Shown here: positions 16,763-25,841 of the stretch, one piece after another
Layout of the letters: every line of letters begins with the position of its first letter
Position numbering within the stretch: position 1 is the first letter of the stretch
DNA from: CAYZJK01 sp964479125
GTDB taxonomy: Bacteria; Patescibacteriota; Saccharimonadia; Saccharimonadales; Saccharimonadaceae
Length of the DNA: 64,000 nucleotides
Direction of reading: 5' to 3'
Assembly: GCA_964479125.1 (NCBI GenBank)
Contig: CAYZJK010000001.1
Span: forward strand, 1-64,000
Made by a program: the position numbers and the translations under genes
Notes under the pieces: generated by a model
Told to the model about the DNA's origin: nothing
Seen by the model: only the letters and a program-made list of their open reading frames with translations
The model's database searches: none

Positions 16763-16917
16763 ATGAAGCAGAAGCGAGACAACTTCCTAACCTTTCTCAA
16801 CGAAATCGTAGTCGAGGAAAGCAATGAAAGCTTAGAGGTTCTAGGCGGATATATAATTGGTCAAATTTTTGGAGTGTATGACGGTGAATATGATGATCTT
16901 TATGAAGAAGATAAAGA
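16763..16917 (+). CDS. Hypothetical protein, cut by gap
   Basis: The first 51 residues (MKQKRDNFLTFLNEIVVEES...) of an unrecognised protein, running into N. It lies 12 bases after the 238-residue gene. Any sequence read across the N-run is an artefact. Confidence 0.45.
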
Positions 16918-17017
16918 NNNNNNNNNNNNNNNNNNNNNNNNNNNNNNNNNNNNNNNNNNNNNNNNNNNNNNNNNNNNNNNNNNNNNNNNNNNNNNNNNNN
17001 NNNNNNNNNNNNNNNNN
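16918..17017. other. Assembly gap (100 N)
   Basis: Separates the cut plus-strand gene from the 3'-truncated minus-strand PIN/TRAM gene. True length unknown. Confidence 0.9.
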
Positions 17018-17589
17018 GTGTAGCCAACCGCTTGCTGTTGGTTTTGACCCTTTTGAATAAGTTCTAATTGATAGCGTTCACCCGGTAAGTGTTCTGCACG
17101 GATAACTTTCGCTAGCTCGTTAATGTTCATAACGTTAATATCTTCGACTTGAGCTACCTTATTAAGGTTAAAATCAATTGTCATAATTGCACCGCCGTGC
17201 TTCTTAGCTAGCTTTAGCAGCCGTTCATCTACTCCCTCTGGAGCAGTTGATCCGTCTTGAAGAATAGTAGCTGAAACTGAGTCCATAGTTCTTAATTCCC
17301 GAGCTACATCTAAACCATGCCTTGCTCTAGTTCGGCGACTGCTATCACTACCATCAGATAGCAGCTGAAGCTCACCGATAACTGTCCTAGGAATTACTAG
17401 CTCACCAGTAATGAATCCAGCCTTAGCCACCTCAAGAATGCGACCATCCATTAGTACAGATGTATCTACAAAGATTGAGTTACTGTTATGTTTTTTATCT
17501 TTCCTAAAGGTGCGATACACCAAATAGCTTGTTTGAAGTACTCCAACTGCCATTAGTAAGGTCAGTGCGAGTAATAAATATTCTTCCAT
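17018..17589 (-). CDS. YacL-like PIN/TRAM protein, 3' end lost
   Basis: About 190 residues visible. One N-terminal membrane segment (about 4-25) is followed by a PIN-like nuclease domain: FVDTSVLMDGRI (acidic residue about 42), ELQLLSD, and MTIDFNLNKVA with the second acidic cluster. The LPGE at about 170 marks the start of a TRAM RNA-binding domain, which the gap cuts off. It matches the YacL family, whose gene also sits next to clpC and radA in Firmicutes. AGGAG precedes the start. RNA is the likely ligand; nuclease activity is unproven in the family. Confidence 0.85.
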
Positions 17590-17601
17590 AGTTTTCTCCT
17601 A

Positions 17602-18963
17602 CTATTTCTGCAGGTATGTATTGAGTGCGTCACGCAGGTTGTCAACCGGCTCAACAAACTTAGCTGAACTTGACTTACCTGGCGCTAGCGCTTTAGTGAA
17701 GCTCAATTTCTTAGCTTCAGCTATTCGCTTATCTACACCTATGACTGAACGAACTTCGCCGCCAAGGCCAATTTCACCAAATACCACCACACCAGTCTCT
17801 AATTTGCGCTGGGCGGCTGCTGAGGCGATTGCCATACATACAGCAAGGTCTGCGGCTGGATCGTTGATCTTCATGCCGCCTACCACGTTAATATAAATAT
17901 CTTTATCGTTTAATGTTAGTTTTGTCCTACGCTCCAGAACAGCAATCAATAAATTAAGTCGGTTAATATCAAAACCACTGGCTGTTCTTTTTGGATACCC
18001 AAAACTTGTTGGATTAACTAGTGCTTGTATTTCCACTAGTAATGCCCTTGACCCTTCGATCGTTGCTAATACCACTGACCCATCGTCATCTCGACGCTCC
18101 GCAAGTAGTACAGCTGATGGATTCTGAACGATCTCCATCCCCTTTTGCCCCATCTCAAAGATGGCTGACTCACTGGTAGAACCATAACGGTTCTTAACAG
18201 CTCGTAGCATCTTAAATCCGCCATAGCGATCACCTTCAAGCTGCAAGACAACGTCAACTAAGTGCTCTAGCACCTTAGGGCCAGCAATCGAACCTTCTTT
18301 AGTCACGTGCCCAACTAAGATAATAGCTGTGCCTGTTTCTTTTGCAGCCCTGATAATTGCATTGCTACTGTTAGTGATCTGACTAACAGAACCTGGCGCC
18401 GAAGTGATCTCATCAAGACTAAGAGTCTGGATTGAGTCGACTACCACTAGCTGAAATGCACCCTCTCTTATAGTTGCCGCAATATCATCAGCACTGGTGC
18501 TGGATACGAATTCGAGCTTGAGCTCTTTATTATCTGCTCCACCTAGACGCTCAGCCCTCATCTTAACCTGATAAGCTGACTCCTCACCGCTAACATATAG
18601 GACGTTATGCTGGCTTGAGATGTTACACGCCATCTGCAGAAGCAGAGTACTTTTACCGATACCTGGTTGGCCCGCCACCAGGGAAACTCCGCCTGGTAAT
18701 ATACCGCCACCTAAAACAGTATCGACATCTTTAAAGCCAGTTAAGAGTCTAGTCGACTCTCCCTCGGCTTCAATTGCATGGATTGGCTCAGCCTTTAAGA
18801 CACGACCAGAATCTACACTCCTAGCCAAAGCTGACTTGCCGGTTGATTGAGGCATTTGCTCAACTAAAGAGTTCCATTCGCCGCAATTATCGCAGCGTCC
18901 CGTCCACTTAGAATACTTAGCCCCACAATTTTGGCAGACAAACTGCTGCTTTTGCTTTACCAT
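17602..18963 (-). CDS. radA: DNA repair/recombination protein RadA
   Basis: 453 residues, full length. An N-terminal C4 zinc finger (CQNCG...CDNCG) is followed by a RecA-like ATPase with Walker A GQPGIGKST (about 97), the RadA-specific KNRYGS motif (about 258) and a C-terminal Lon-protease-like domain (GLGGEVRSV...). RadA drives branch migration during recombination. A TATAAT at 18973-18978 ends 9 bases before the ATG, so it may have a near-leaderless internal promoter as well as clpC read-through. Confidence 0.96.
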   Translation of the reverse strand: MVKQKQQFVCQNCGAKYSKWTGRCDNCGEWNSLVEQMPQSTGKSALARSVDSGRVLKAEPIHAIEAEGESTRLLTGFKDVDTVLGGGILPGGVSLVAGQPGIGKSTLLLQMACNISSQHNVLYVSGEESAYQVKMRAERLGGADNKELKLEFVSSTSADDIAATIREGAFQLVVVDSIQTLSLDEITSAPGSVSQITNSSNAIIRAAKETGTAIILVGHVTKEGSIAGPKVLEHLVDVVLQLEGDRYGGFKMLRAVKNRYGSTSESAIFEMGQKGMEIVQNPSAVLLAERRDDDGSVVLATIEGSRALLVEIQALVNPTSFGYPKRTASGFDINRLNLLIAVLERRTKLTLNDKDIYINVVGGMKINDPAADLAVCMAIASAAAQRKLETGVVVFGEIGLGGEVRSVIGVDKRIAEAKKLSFTKALAPGKSSSAKFVEPVDNLRDALNTYLQK

Positions 18964-18980
18964 ACGGTTGCTATTATACC

Positions 18981-19961
18981 TTATATCTGAGGCGATGGCT
19001 CCAATGTAGAGTCTAAAGACTCATACATACTGTTAGTTTCAACGCTGATTTGGTTGTACTGATCTATCTTTTGATTATAAATGCCAATATTATAATCTAT
19101 CGTCTGACGATAAGCCTCTAGCTGGTTACTTTCGCTTAAGAGACTATTTCGCTCTGAGTCGAATTGCGACTGACTACTAAAATCACCAGACTGAGCACGA
19201 CTGTTGAAGTTCTCAATTCTACGACCTAGGTTAGTTATACCAGCGTTATATTGCTCGGTCATACTATTAATCTGAGCTACTAACTGGTCGATCTCAGCCT
19301 TCAAGGCTTCAGATTGAGCACGTAGTGTATCGAAGCTATGCTTGTACTGCTGATGAAGACTAACTACTTTTGACCGATCAGAAAAATACTGACTATAGTA
19401 ATCTTCTAGCTCTTGAGATATGCCGACGAACTCAGTACCAATAATAGAATGCAGTTCATTAATTCGTTCACCTGGCTGAGTTCTCTCATAGTACGCCATC
19501 CGTTCTTGCAGAGCTGGCTCGATTTGAACAACTCGTTCGTACTCAGCTTCCAGTAGATTAGCTAGCTCCATCCTCTCAGCGTCATCTGTTCGAGCGTAAA
19601 CGGCATGCAGCGCCTCATGAGTAGCGGTTACCTCCTTGACGCCAGCTAGTCGCTCGTCTTCAATGTCATAGACATGAATCGTATCGTTAACATAGCAACC
19701 TAGAATGGCACTACCTTCTTCTTGTCGAGTACATGACTGATTGAAGCTCTCAGCATCCTCTAGGCGTGGCGTAGCAGCGTGGTACACAAAGACACCACGC
19801 TTATTCATACCACTATCAATCACTAGCTGAGTAACCTCTGGGTCAACTTCAACCCGAGAGACAGTAATCTGATCTCTAATTTCCTGTTGATTGTTAACAA
19901 GGTAGAACCCTCCGCCTGCTAACAGAGCTAAGAATAGTAAAGGTATTAATCGCTTAAGCAT
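18981..19961 (-). CDS. Membrane-anchored HExxH protein with coiled coil
   Basis: 326 residues: N-terminal signal anchor (about 5-22); a domain with VTATHEALHAVY, an HExxH zinc-protease motif at H115-E116-x2-H119; then a long coiled coil (about 150-310) rich in Q, E, S and Y. A third zinc ligand is not certain (E132, E138 or E140 are candidates). It lies between clpC (stop 4 bases upstream) and radA in one unit, which suggests a quality-control role outside the membrane. I know no named family; metallopeptidase activity is inferred from the motif only. Confidence 0.6.
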   Translation of the reverse strand: MLKRLIPLLFLALLAGGGFYLVNNQQEIRDQITVSRVEVDPEVTQLVIDSGMNKRGVFVYHAATPRLEDAESFNQSCTRQEEGSAILGCYVNDTIHVYDIEDERLAGVKEVTATHEALHAVYARTDDAERMELANLLEAEYERVVQIEPALQERMAYYERTQPGERINELHSIIGTEFVGISQELEDYYSQYFSDRSKVVSLHQQYKHSFDTLRAQSEALKAEIDQLVAQINSMTEQYNAGITNLGRRIENFNSRAQSGDFSSQSQFDSERNSLLSESNQLEAYRQTIDYNIGIYNQKIDQYNQISVETNSMYESLDSTLEPSPQI

Positions 19962-19964
19962 GTA

Positions 19965-22424
19965 TTATTCAGCTTGAGAATGTATTTCGATTTTCCCTCG
20001 CTGAGCTCCTACCTTTATGATATCACCTTTCTCAAAATCTTCTTTTAAGATTCCATCGGCGATTAGGTTCTCTAGCTCATGCTCAATTACGCGCCTAAGT
20101 GGTCTTAGACCTAGTTTAGTGTCATAACCCTTATCGATTAGCAGCTTCTTGGCAGCCGGCGTAATTTCAATACCCAGACCTTGAGTTATTAGACGCTCCT
20201 TAAGGTCGCGGATGAATAACTCAAAGACTCGTCCAACTTCTTTTCGATCAAGTGGATGGAAGACCACAATGTCATCAAAGCGGTTAATCAACTCTGGACG
20301 CATGAACTTTTCAAGCTCTTTTTTAGCTGCAGCAGCATTTTCCTTGTGCTCAGCCTCAACTGCATCACGCTCAGACTTACCTACCGCCTCAAAGCCAAGG
20401 CTAGCAGTCTTTTGCATCTTATTCGAACCGAGATTGGAAGTTAGGATGATGACTGAGTGTGCGAAGCTAACTTTTCGGCCGCTAGCATCAGTCAGGGTAC
20501 CGTCTTCTAGGATTTGAAGCAGCATATTCATCACTTCTGGATGAGCTTTTTCAATCTCATCAAACAGCACTACGCTATATGGCTGACGGCGAATCTTATC
20601 CGTTAACTGACCACCTTCTTCGTAGCCAACGTAGCCAGCTGGTGAACCAACTAGACGACTAACGTTATGCCTCTCAGCAAATTCACTCATATCAATCTTT
20701 ATTAGAGATTCTTTACTGCCAAACACTTCTTCAGCCAACACTCGAGCCATCTCAGTCTTACCGACTCCGGTTGGACCCATGAAGATAAATGATCCGATCG
20801 GTCGCTTGCCAGTACCGATACCGCTCCTACTACGGCGAACAGCCTTAGAAACAGATTCAATAGCTTCCTTTTGTCCGATCACACGCTTACCAAGCTTCTT
20901 CTCAAGCTTAATTAGCATCTTCGCTTCGTCTCGATGAATGTTACCAACTGGAATACCAGCCATGATTGACACAGCTCGGGCTACATCCTCATCAGTAAGT
21001 TCTGCCGGGTGAGACTTTTGCTGACTTTCCTTGATATCTTCAAGCTTTATCTTAAGCTGAGCGGCTCTAGTTTTATATAGAGCAGCCTTATCATACTTCT
21101 CTTCTGCAACAGCGTGAGTGATCTTCTCTTCAAGTTCTTTAATCTCGGCTTCAATCTCACGAGTTTCTTTGTCATCTTGACCACGAGACACTCTAACTAG
21201 AGAAGCAGCTTCATCAAGCACATCAATTGCCTTGTCTGGCATGTAGCGTTGGGTAATGTAGCGATCTGCCATTGCAACTGCTTTTTCAACTACTTCATCA
21301 GTCATCGATACCTTGTGGTGTTCTTCGTAAGACTTCTTAAGTCCAAGCAGCATTCGGACTACCTCGCGAGTGGAAGGCTCTTCAACTAGGATAGTCTGTA
21401 GCCTTCGATCTAGAGCAGTGTCTTTTTCGACATGCTTCTTATATTCATCAATTGTAGTAGCGCCGATCAAGCGAATATCGCCACGAGCTAGGGCTGGTTT
21501 CAGTAAGTTAGCGGCATCTAGCGCGCCCTCTGCGGCACCTGCTCCCATCAGTAAGTGAAGTTCATCAATAAAGATAATCGTATCTTTTTGTTTAGTTAGC
21601 TCATCGACTACCTTTGTTAAACGCTCTTCAAACTCACCTCGGTACTTAGTGCCAGAAATCATCGCCGCTAAGTCAATTTGAATGATGCGCTTATCAGTTA
21701 GAGTGTCAGGCACCTGATTGGCGACAATCCGCTGAGCTAGACCTTCAACAATAGCGGTCTTACCGACACCTGGTTCACCAATAAGAACTGGGTTATTCTT
21801 AGTCCTTCGACCAAGAATAACTGCCATACGCTCAACTTCCCGACTTCTTCCGATGAGTGGGTCAAGTTTCTTCTTACGAGCTAACTGAGTTATATCTGTA
21901 CCAAAGACAGATAGAGCTGAGTTGCCAGTCTTCTGACCGATCTGCTCAACCTGATCAGGCATACGCTCTCTTCTTTCAAAGAAGCTCTCTAGGTCAGCTA
22001 GAATATCTTGAACTGAGACATTAAGCTTCTCGCTCAGAACGCGATAAGCTCTAGTGTGCCTTTGAGAAAGCATACTGTGCAAGATGTGCTCAGTACCTAG
22101 TTGATCTTGATGATATGACTTAGCTGTCTCCCAACCAATCCTTAAAGTTACCTTAGAAGACTCACTAAGAGTATTAACGCCAATTCTTACCGACTGCGTT
22201 ATAGGCTTTAGACCAAAAGCTACTTCGGCCGCGTCTAGTGTTACGCCAGCATCAGCTAAAACCTTAGCACCAATATTTGATCCTTGAGATAGAATACCAA
22301 GGAGTAAATGCTCTGTTCCGATATATTGGCTACCGTAGCCGCGCGCTATTGAGTCTGCATAGAATAGGCTCGTGCGCGCTTCTTCGCTGAGATGCTGAGC
22401 TAATTCTGCGAATTCATCCATCAT
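19965..22424 (-). CDS. clpC: ATP-dependent Clp protease ATPase ClpC
   Basis: 819 residues, a Hsp100 unfoldase that feeds proteins to ClpP. Two Clp N-repeats (about 1-75, 80-145), AAA-1 with Walker [10 protein letters not shown] (about 220), a middle UVR-containing coiled coil (about 425-465), AAA-2 with GPTGVGKTE (about 550) and a C-terminal D2-small domain. No ClpP is in the window. Its promoter contains a perfect CIRCE operator, so HrcA repression and heat induction are expected; this differs from Firmicutes where CtsR is the usual regulator. Confidence 0.96.
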   Translation of the reverse strand: MMDEFAELAQHLSEEARTSLFYADSIARGYGSQYIGTEHLLLGILSQGSNIGAKVLADAGVTLDAAEVAFGLKPITQSVRIGVNTLSESSKVTLRIGWETAKSYHQDQLGTEHILHSMLSQRHTRAYRVLSEKLNVSVQDILADLESFFERRERMPDQVEQIGQKTGNSALSVFGTDITQLARKKKLDPLIGRSREVERMAVILGRRTKNNPVLIGEPGVGKTAIVEGLAQRIVANQVPDTLTDKRIIQIDLAAMISGTKYRGEFEERLTKVVDELTKQKDTIIFIDELHLLMGAGAAEGALDAANLLKPALARGDIRLIGATTIDEYKKHVEKDTALDRRLQTILVEEPSTREVVRMLLGLKKSYEEHHKVSMTDEVVEKAVAMADRYITQRYMPDKAIDVLDEAASLVRVSRGQDDKETREIEAEIKELEEKITHAVAEEKYDKAALYKTRAAQLKIKLEDIKESQQKSHPAELTDEDVARAVSIMAGIPVGNIHRDEAKMLIKLEKKLGKRVIGQKEAIESVSKAVRRSRSGIGTGKRPIGSFIFMGPTGVGKTEMARVLAEEVFGSKESLIKIDMSEFAERHNVSRLVGSPAGYVGYEEGGQLTDKIRRQPYSVVLFDEIEKAHPEVMNMLLQILEDGTLTDASGRKVSFAHSVIILTSNLGSNKMQKTASLGFEAVGKSERDAVEAEHKENAAAAKKELEKFMRPELINRFDDIVVFHPLDRKEVGRVFELFIRDLKERLITQGLGIEITPAAKKLLIDKGYDTKLGLRPLRRVIEHELENLIADGILKEDFEKGDIIKVGAQRGKIEIHSQAE

Positions 22425-22466
22425 ATAGCTGTTGGTTACTCCCTTTTATACATTATCTATTATAAC

Positions 22467-22495
22467 ATTATAAAGAAAATTAGCACTCAAGTCAA
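22467..22495 (-). promoter_or_regulatory. clpC promoter
   Basis: Minus-strand -35 TTGACT (22490-22495), exact 17-base spacer, -10 TATAAT (22467-22472). The -35 is inside the CIRCE spacer, so bound HrcA would occlude RNA polymerase. Confidence 0.85.
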
Positions 22496-22506
22496 TTGAG
22501 TGCTAA
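22480..22506. promoter_or_regulatory. CIRCE operator (HrcA site)
   Basis: TTAGCACTC-N9-GAGTGCTAA matches the CIRCE consensus at all 18 defined positions with the exact 9-base spacer. hrcA itself is not in the window. Confidence 0.95.
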
Positions 22507-22537
22507 TTGTATAATTGTCTACTACTAACAGATTAGA

Positions 22538-23671
22538 TTACTGCTCGTCTGCGTCGCCTGAAGCTTCGTCGATAGCCGAGAAAAGACTATCTTCGATATC
22601 CTTACGCGGCTTCGGAGCTGGGGTTTCAGCTTCCTTAGTTTCGATATCTAGCTCATAGCCAGTTAGGCGACTAGCTAGACGTACGTTCTGCCCACCACGA
22701 CCAATAGCGATTGACTGCTGCTCAGGTGATACAAATACCTTAACTCGCTTTTCCTCTTCGTTGACTTCAAGAGAGTTGATCTCAGCTGGACTTAGAGCGC
22801 TCATAATGTATTCCTCAATGTCGTCTGAGTAAGTTACGATGTCGATCTTTTCCTGATCACCAATCTCGTTCATAACCGCCTGAACACGAGTACCGCGTCC
22901 ACCAACGAATGTACCAACTGCATCTACACCTGGTACAGTGCTAGCTACAGCAATCTTAGTACGTCGACCTGCTTCACGAGCTACACCCTTAATTTCTACT
23001 GCACCGTTTTCCATCTCAGGAACTTCCTGGCGGAATAGGTGCTCGATGAAAGCTTCGCTACCACGGCTAAGGATTAGCTGTGGACCTCGGTTTTCGCGCT
23101 CGATGTCCTTGATTAGAACCTTTAGGCGTTGACCGATGCTGTAGTACTCACCCTGAATCTGCTCGCTCATCGGTAGGATACCGGTAGCTTTACCAAGCTC
23201 AACTCGAACAACTCGTGGCTCAACTCGCTGAACTACACCAGTTACAACTGTGCCGATCTTGTCTTCGTACTCAGCTAGAACTACTTCTCGCTCAGCTTCA
23301 CGAAGTCGCTGCAGTACAACCTGTTTTGCAGTCTGAGCTGCTACACGACCGAAGCCAGTGACAGTAAACTTCTCTTCTACTTCGTCGCCAACTACAGCGC
23401 CTTCTTTGTACTTTTGTGCTTCTTCTACGCTAAGTTCGATAGCGTCGTTGATTGGATCTTCAACTACTTCACGAATTACGTAAACTTCAGCTGTACCGTC
23501 ATTAATATTTAGGCTAGCGCGTACGTTCTGTTCACGCTCACCGTTATCTCGGCGCCATGCAGCTGCGATAGCCTGCTCGATTACATCAAGCACCACTTCT
23601 TCAGATAGATTCTTCTCTTCAGCGATTGTGCGAAGAGCTAGAGCTAGTTGTTTAATATTGATATCTTCCAT
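22538..23671 (-). CDS. nusA: Transcription termination/antitermination factor NusA
   Basis: 377 residues. N-terminal RNA-polymerase-binding domain (about 1-125, starting MEDINIKQLALALRTIAEEK), S1 domain (about 130-200), two KH domains (about 205-345, with EVNEEEKRVKVFV and AIGRGGQNVRLASRLTGYEL), then a short acidic tail. No C-terminal acidic repeats of the E. coli type. It modulates pausing and intrinsic termination. A promoter at 23752-23780 is followed at once by a small terminator hairpin, suggesting attenuation. Confidence 0.95.
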   Translation of the reverse strand: MEDINIKQLALALRTIAEEKNLSEEVVLDVIEQAIAAAWRRDNGEREQNVRASLNINDGTAEVYVIREVVEDPINDAIELSVEEAQKYKEGAVVGDEVEEKFTVTGFGRVAAQTAKQVVLQRLREAEREVVLAEYEDKIGTVVTGVVQRVEPRVVRVELGKATGILPMSEQIQGEYYSIGQRLKVLIKDIERENRGPQLILSRGSEAFIEHLFRQEVPEMENGAVEIKGVAREAGRRTKIAVASTVPGVDAVGTFVGGRGTRVQAVMNEIGDQEKIDIVTYSDDIEEYIMSALSPAEINSLEVNEEEKRVKVFVSPEQQSIAIGRGGQNVRLASRLTGYELDIETKEAETPAPKPRKDIEDSLFSAIDEASGDADEQ

Positions 23672-23716
23672 AATTTCATTTCTTTCTGTCGCCTAAAACG
23701 ACTGTATTACGGTATG

Positions 23717-23740
23717 AAAAAATCCGACCTGCTGGCCGGA
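23717..23740 (-). terminator. Terminator hairpin in nusA leader
   Basis: A 7-bp stem TCCGGCC / GGTCGGA (one G-U) with loop AGCA, then TTTTTT on the minus strand. It lies between the nusA promoter and nusA, so it either ends upstream transcripts or attenuates nusA. Confidence 0.7.
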
Positions 23741-23751
23741 ACTACATCTTT

Positions 23752-23780
23752 ATAATACTAGTATTTTTAGATTTATGCAA
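23752..23780 (-). promoter_or_regulatory. nusA promoter
   Basis: Minus-strand -35 TTGCAT (23775-23780), 17-base spacer, -10 TATTAT (23752-23757). Confidence 0.65.
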
Positions 23781-23820
23781 TAGAGTCTAGTACGCCTTAC
23801 TTCTTGAGCGCTCAGCTGAC

Positions 23821-24652
23821 TTACAGCGAAATTTTGAGCATGCAAGAACCCGGCCCTTGACCATTAAATATTGGCGCTAACAGATTAGTGTAATGTTCCT
23901 GCCATGAGATGCCGTACATGGACTGGATTCGAGCTTTCTCATTTTCATCTACATTCAAATCTGCCACCACGGCCTCAAGAGTGCCATACTCCTCAAGCAA
24001 CTCATCCCTGACATCCTTAGCTATATTTAAACCCCTACCGCAGCTTGACATAGACGGTGGGTTCCATAAAAGGAAGATGTCTTTAGGAGTAGTTAGAGCT
24101 TAGAGCGAATATACCGCGATTATACATCGTTAGAGATTCACCATCTGTCAGTAAAGTATCTAGTCTACTAGTAACCGTCGCTAGTGCACTACCAGGCAGT
24201 TCGATGTCTGCATCCTCAAAGTACCTAGTCAAGTCTTCATTTATATACGTAGCATTAACCTGATCACCTCTAATGACTCTCTGACGCTCACCCTGTTCAA
24301 GATACTCAGTCGCTGGATACATCTGTTCAGTACCGACGCAAAATCCTGTTGAAAAAGATATACCGGTCAAGGAAAAGAATAAATGACCAGATAAAGCATC
24401 ATCTCGCCAAGCACATCCTCAAGAACTAAGTCACGCTCCACAGGAAGATCATTTCTGGTGCGGCTATTTTTAGCTGCTTTTCCACCGCATCGATAGCAGT
24501 CGTATAGACCGCAGTTTCAGCCCGTTCACGAAAGCCCAGGTATCCAACAATAGCGATGGCGGCTAGTATGCCAATGACAAAGATTATGAATAGTAGTTCG
24601 ACTACTGTAAATCCTATCCTTAATTTTCGCTTAATGAATGTAGCACTTTTAC
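23821..24652 (-). pseudogene. Frameshifted type IV pilin-like gene
   Basis: Reading the minus strand, a prepilin N-terminus GFTVVELLFIIFVIGILAAI (from 24614 downward) is clear. That frame stops after about 40 more residues, and the protein continues in other frames: LPVERDLVLEDVL, then GFCVGTEQMYPATEYLEQGE (24083-24370), then MSSCGRGLNIAKDVRDELLE to a stop at 23821. The last shift coincides with a 7-bp tandem duplication TTAGAGC (24093-24106); removing one copy restores a continuous reading. No canonical start codon precedes GFTVVELL in its frame. It is either a decayed pilin or a region of sequence error. Confidence 0.7.
24093..24106. repeat. 7-bp tandem duplication
   Basis: TTAGAGC occurs twice in tandem and shifts the reading frame of the pilin-like gene by one base net (+7). 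Confidence 0.9.
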
Positions 24653-24801
24653 CTGTGTTAGACTTATTTACTATTCCATTTAAGTATAAGTTGTTTTATT
24701 AACTACCCTTACTTAATCCACAAATTGAAGCAACTGAAACAATACCACAAGACACGCACATCACTCTCAATCATTAAGCACTAGCACCGTATTTCTCGTG
24801 A

Positions 24802-24807
24802 TATAAT
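24802..24807 (+). promoter_or_regulatory. Aldolase -10 box
   Basis: TATAAT in GTGATATAATAGCG, about 71 bases before the aldolase ATG. No strong -35 is visible; the leader of about 65 bases has no clear fold. Confidence 0.45.
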
Positions 24808-24878
24808 AGCGCTAAACATAAATGCAATAACCTAAGCTTAGATTTGCTTAGATTCTAATAGAAGGGTGGATTTATTAC

Positions 24879-25741
24879 ATGGATGAAATCGCAAGAAAGT
24901 TAGTCGAAAACCCTAAGGGTATTTTCGCAGCCGACGAAAGTGGTGGCAGCATTAACAAAAAGTTTGATGAGTTCGGCATTGAATTTACCGAAGAGAACCG
25001 ACGACTATATCGTCAGCTATTCATCACTACTCCAGGGTATGAAAAATACACTAGTGGTGTGATTCTATTTGACGAAACCGCTCGTCAGCATGTTGATGAC
25101 GGACGAACATTCGTAAAGGCTATCGCAGATAACGGTGTGATTCCAGGTATTAAAGTTGATAAAGGTATTACTCCTATTCATGGCTATGAAGGTGAAGGCG
25201 TAACTGCTGGCCTAGACGGACTTGGCGAAAGACTACAAGAGTACCGAGCAATGGGACTACGCTTCGCTAAATGGCGTGCAGCACTATACATCCAGAACGG
25301 CACAGGACCTTCTGATGCAGCGATTGCTGCGAACGTTCACGCACTTGCTCGCTATGCAGCAGAGTGTCAGGCAGCAGACATCGTGCCAATCGTTGAACCA
25401 GAACTAGTTCACGCTGGCTATTACTCAATTGAAGAAGCCGAGCAAGCTATGGCTCGCATTCTAGATGCGCTATTTGATGAAATGAACCTATTCAAGGTTC
25501 GACGCCAAGCCACTATCCTAAAGACCAGCATGGTTCTAGCTGGTAAAGACTTTGAGCGATCTAACCCACACGAGATTGCCGATGCAACTCTACGCGTCTT
25601 TAGAGATCACGTTCCACACGACCTAGCTGGTATTGTTTTCCTATCTGGCGGTCAGTCTGTTGAACAGGCAACTGAAAATCTAGCGGCTATTTCAAGTCAC
25701 GGCAAGCAAACTTGGCCAATTACCTTTAGCTATGCACGTGC
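24879..25741 (+). CDS. Class I fructose-bisphosphate aldolase, 3' end lost
   Basis: About 287 residues of a class I (Schiff base) aldolase that cleaves fructose 1,6-bisphosphate. Typical pieces: GIFAADESGGSINKKF (about 14-29), GVILFDETARQ, PGIKVDKG (about 90-97), LRFAKWRAALYI (substrate lysine region, about 123-134), IVPIVEPELV, the Schiff-base region ATILKTSMVLAG (about 210-221), and FLSGGQSVEQAT. Only the last 50 or so residues are missing, into the gap. The apparent fusion with the downstream GTPase is an artefact of the N-run. Confidence 0.92.
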
Positions 25742-25841
25742 NNNNNNNNNNNNNNNNNNNNNNNNNNNNNNNNNNNNNNNNNNNNNNNNNNNNNNNNNNN
25801 NNNNNNNNNNNNNNNNNNNNNNNNNNNNNNNNNNNNNNNNN
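25742..25841. other. Assembly gap (100 N)
   Basis: Joins two different genes in one chance frame. The missing aldolase C-terminus and GTPase N-terminus together need several hundred bases. Confidence 0.9.

Noticed and set aside
16763..17060. Open frames reading through the N-run on either strand
   Set aside because: Translation across N is meaningless; the two sides belong to opposite-strand genes.
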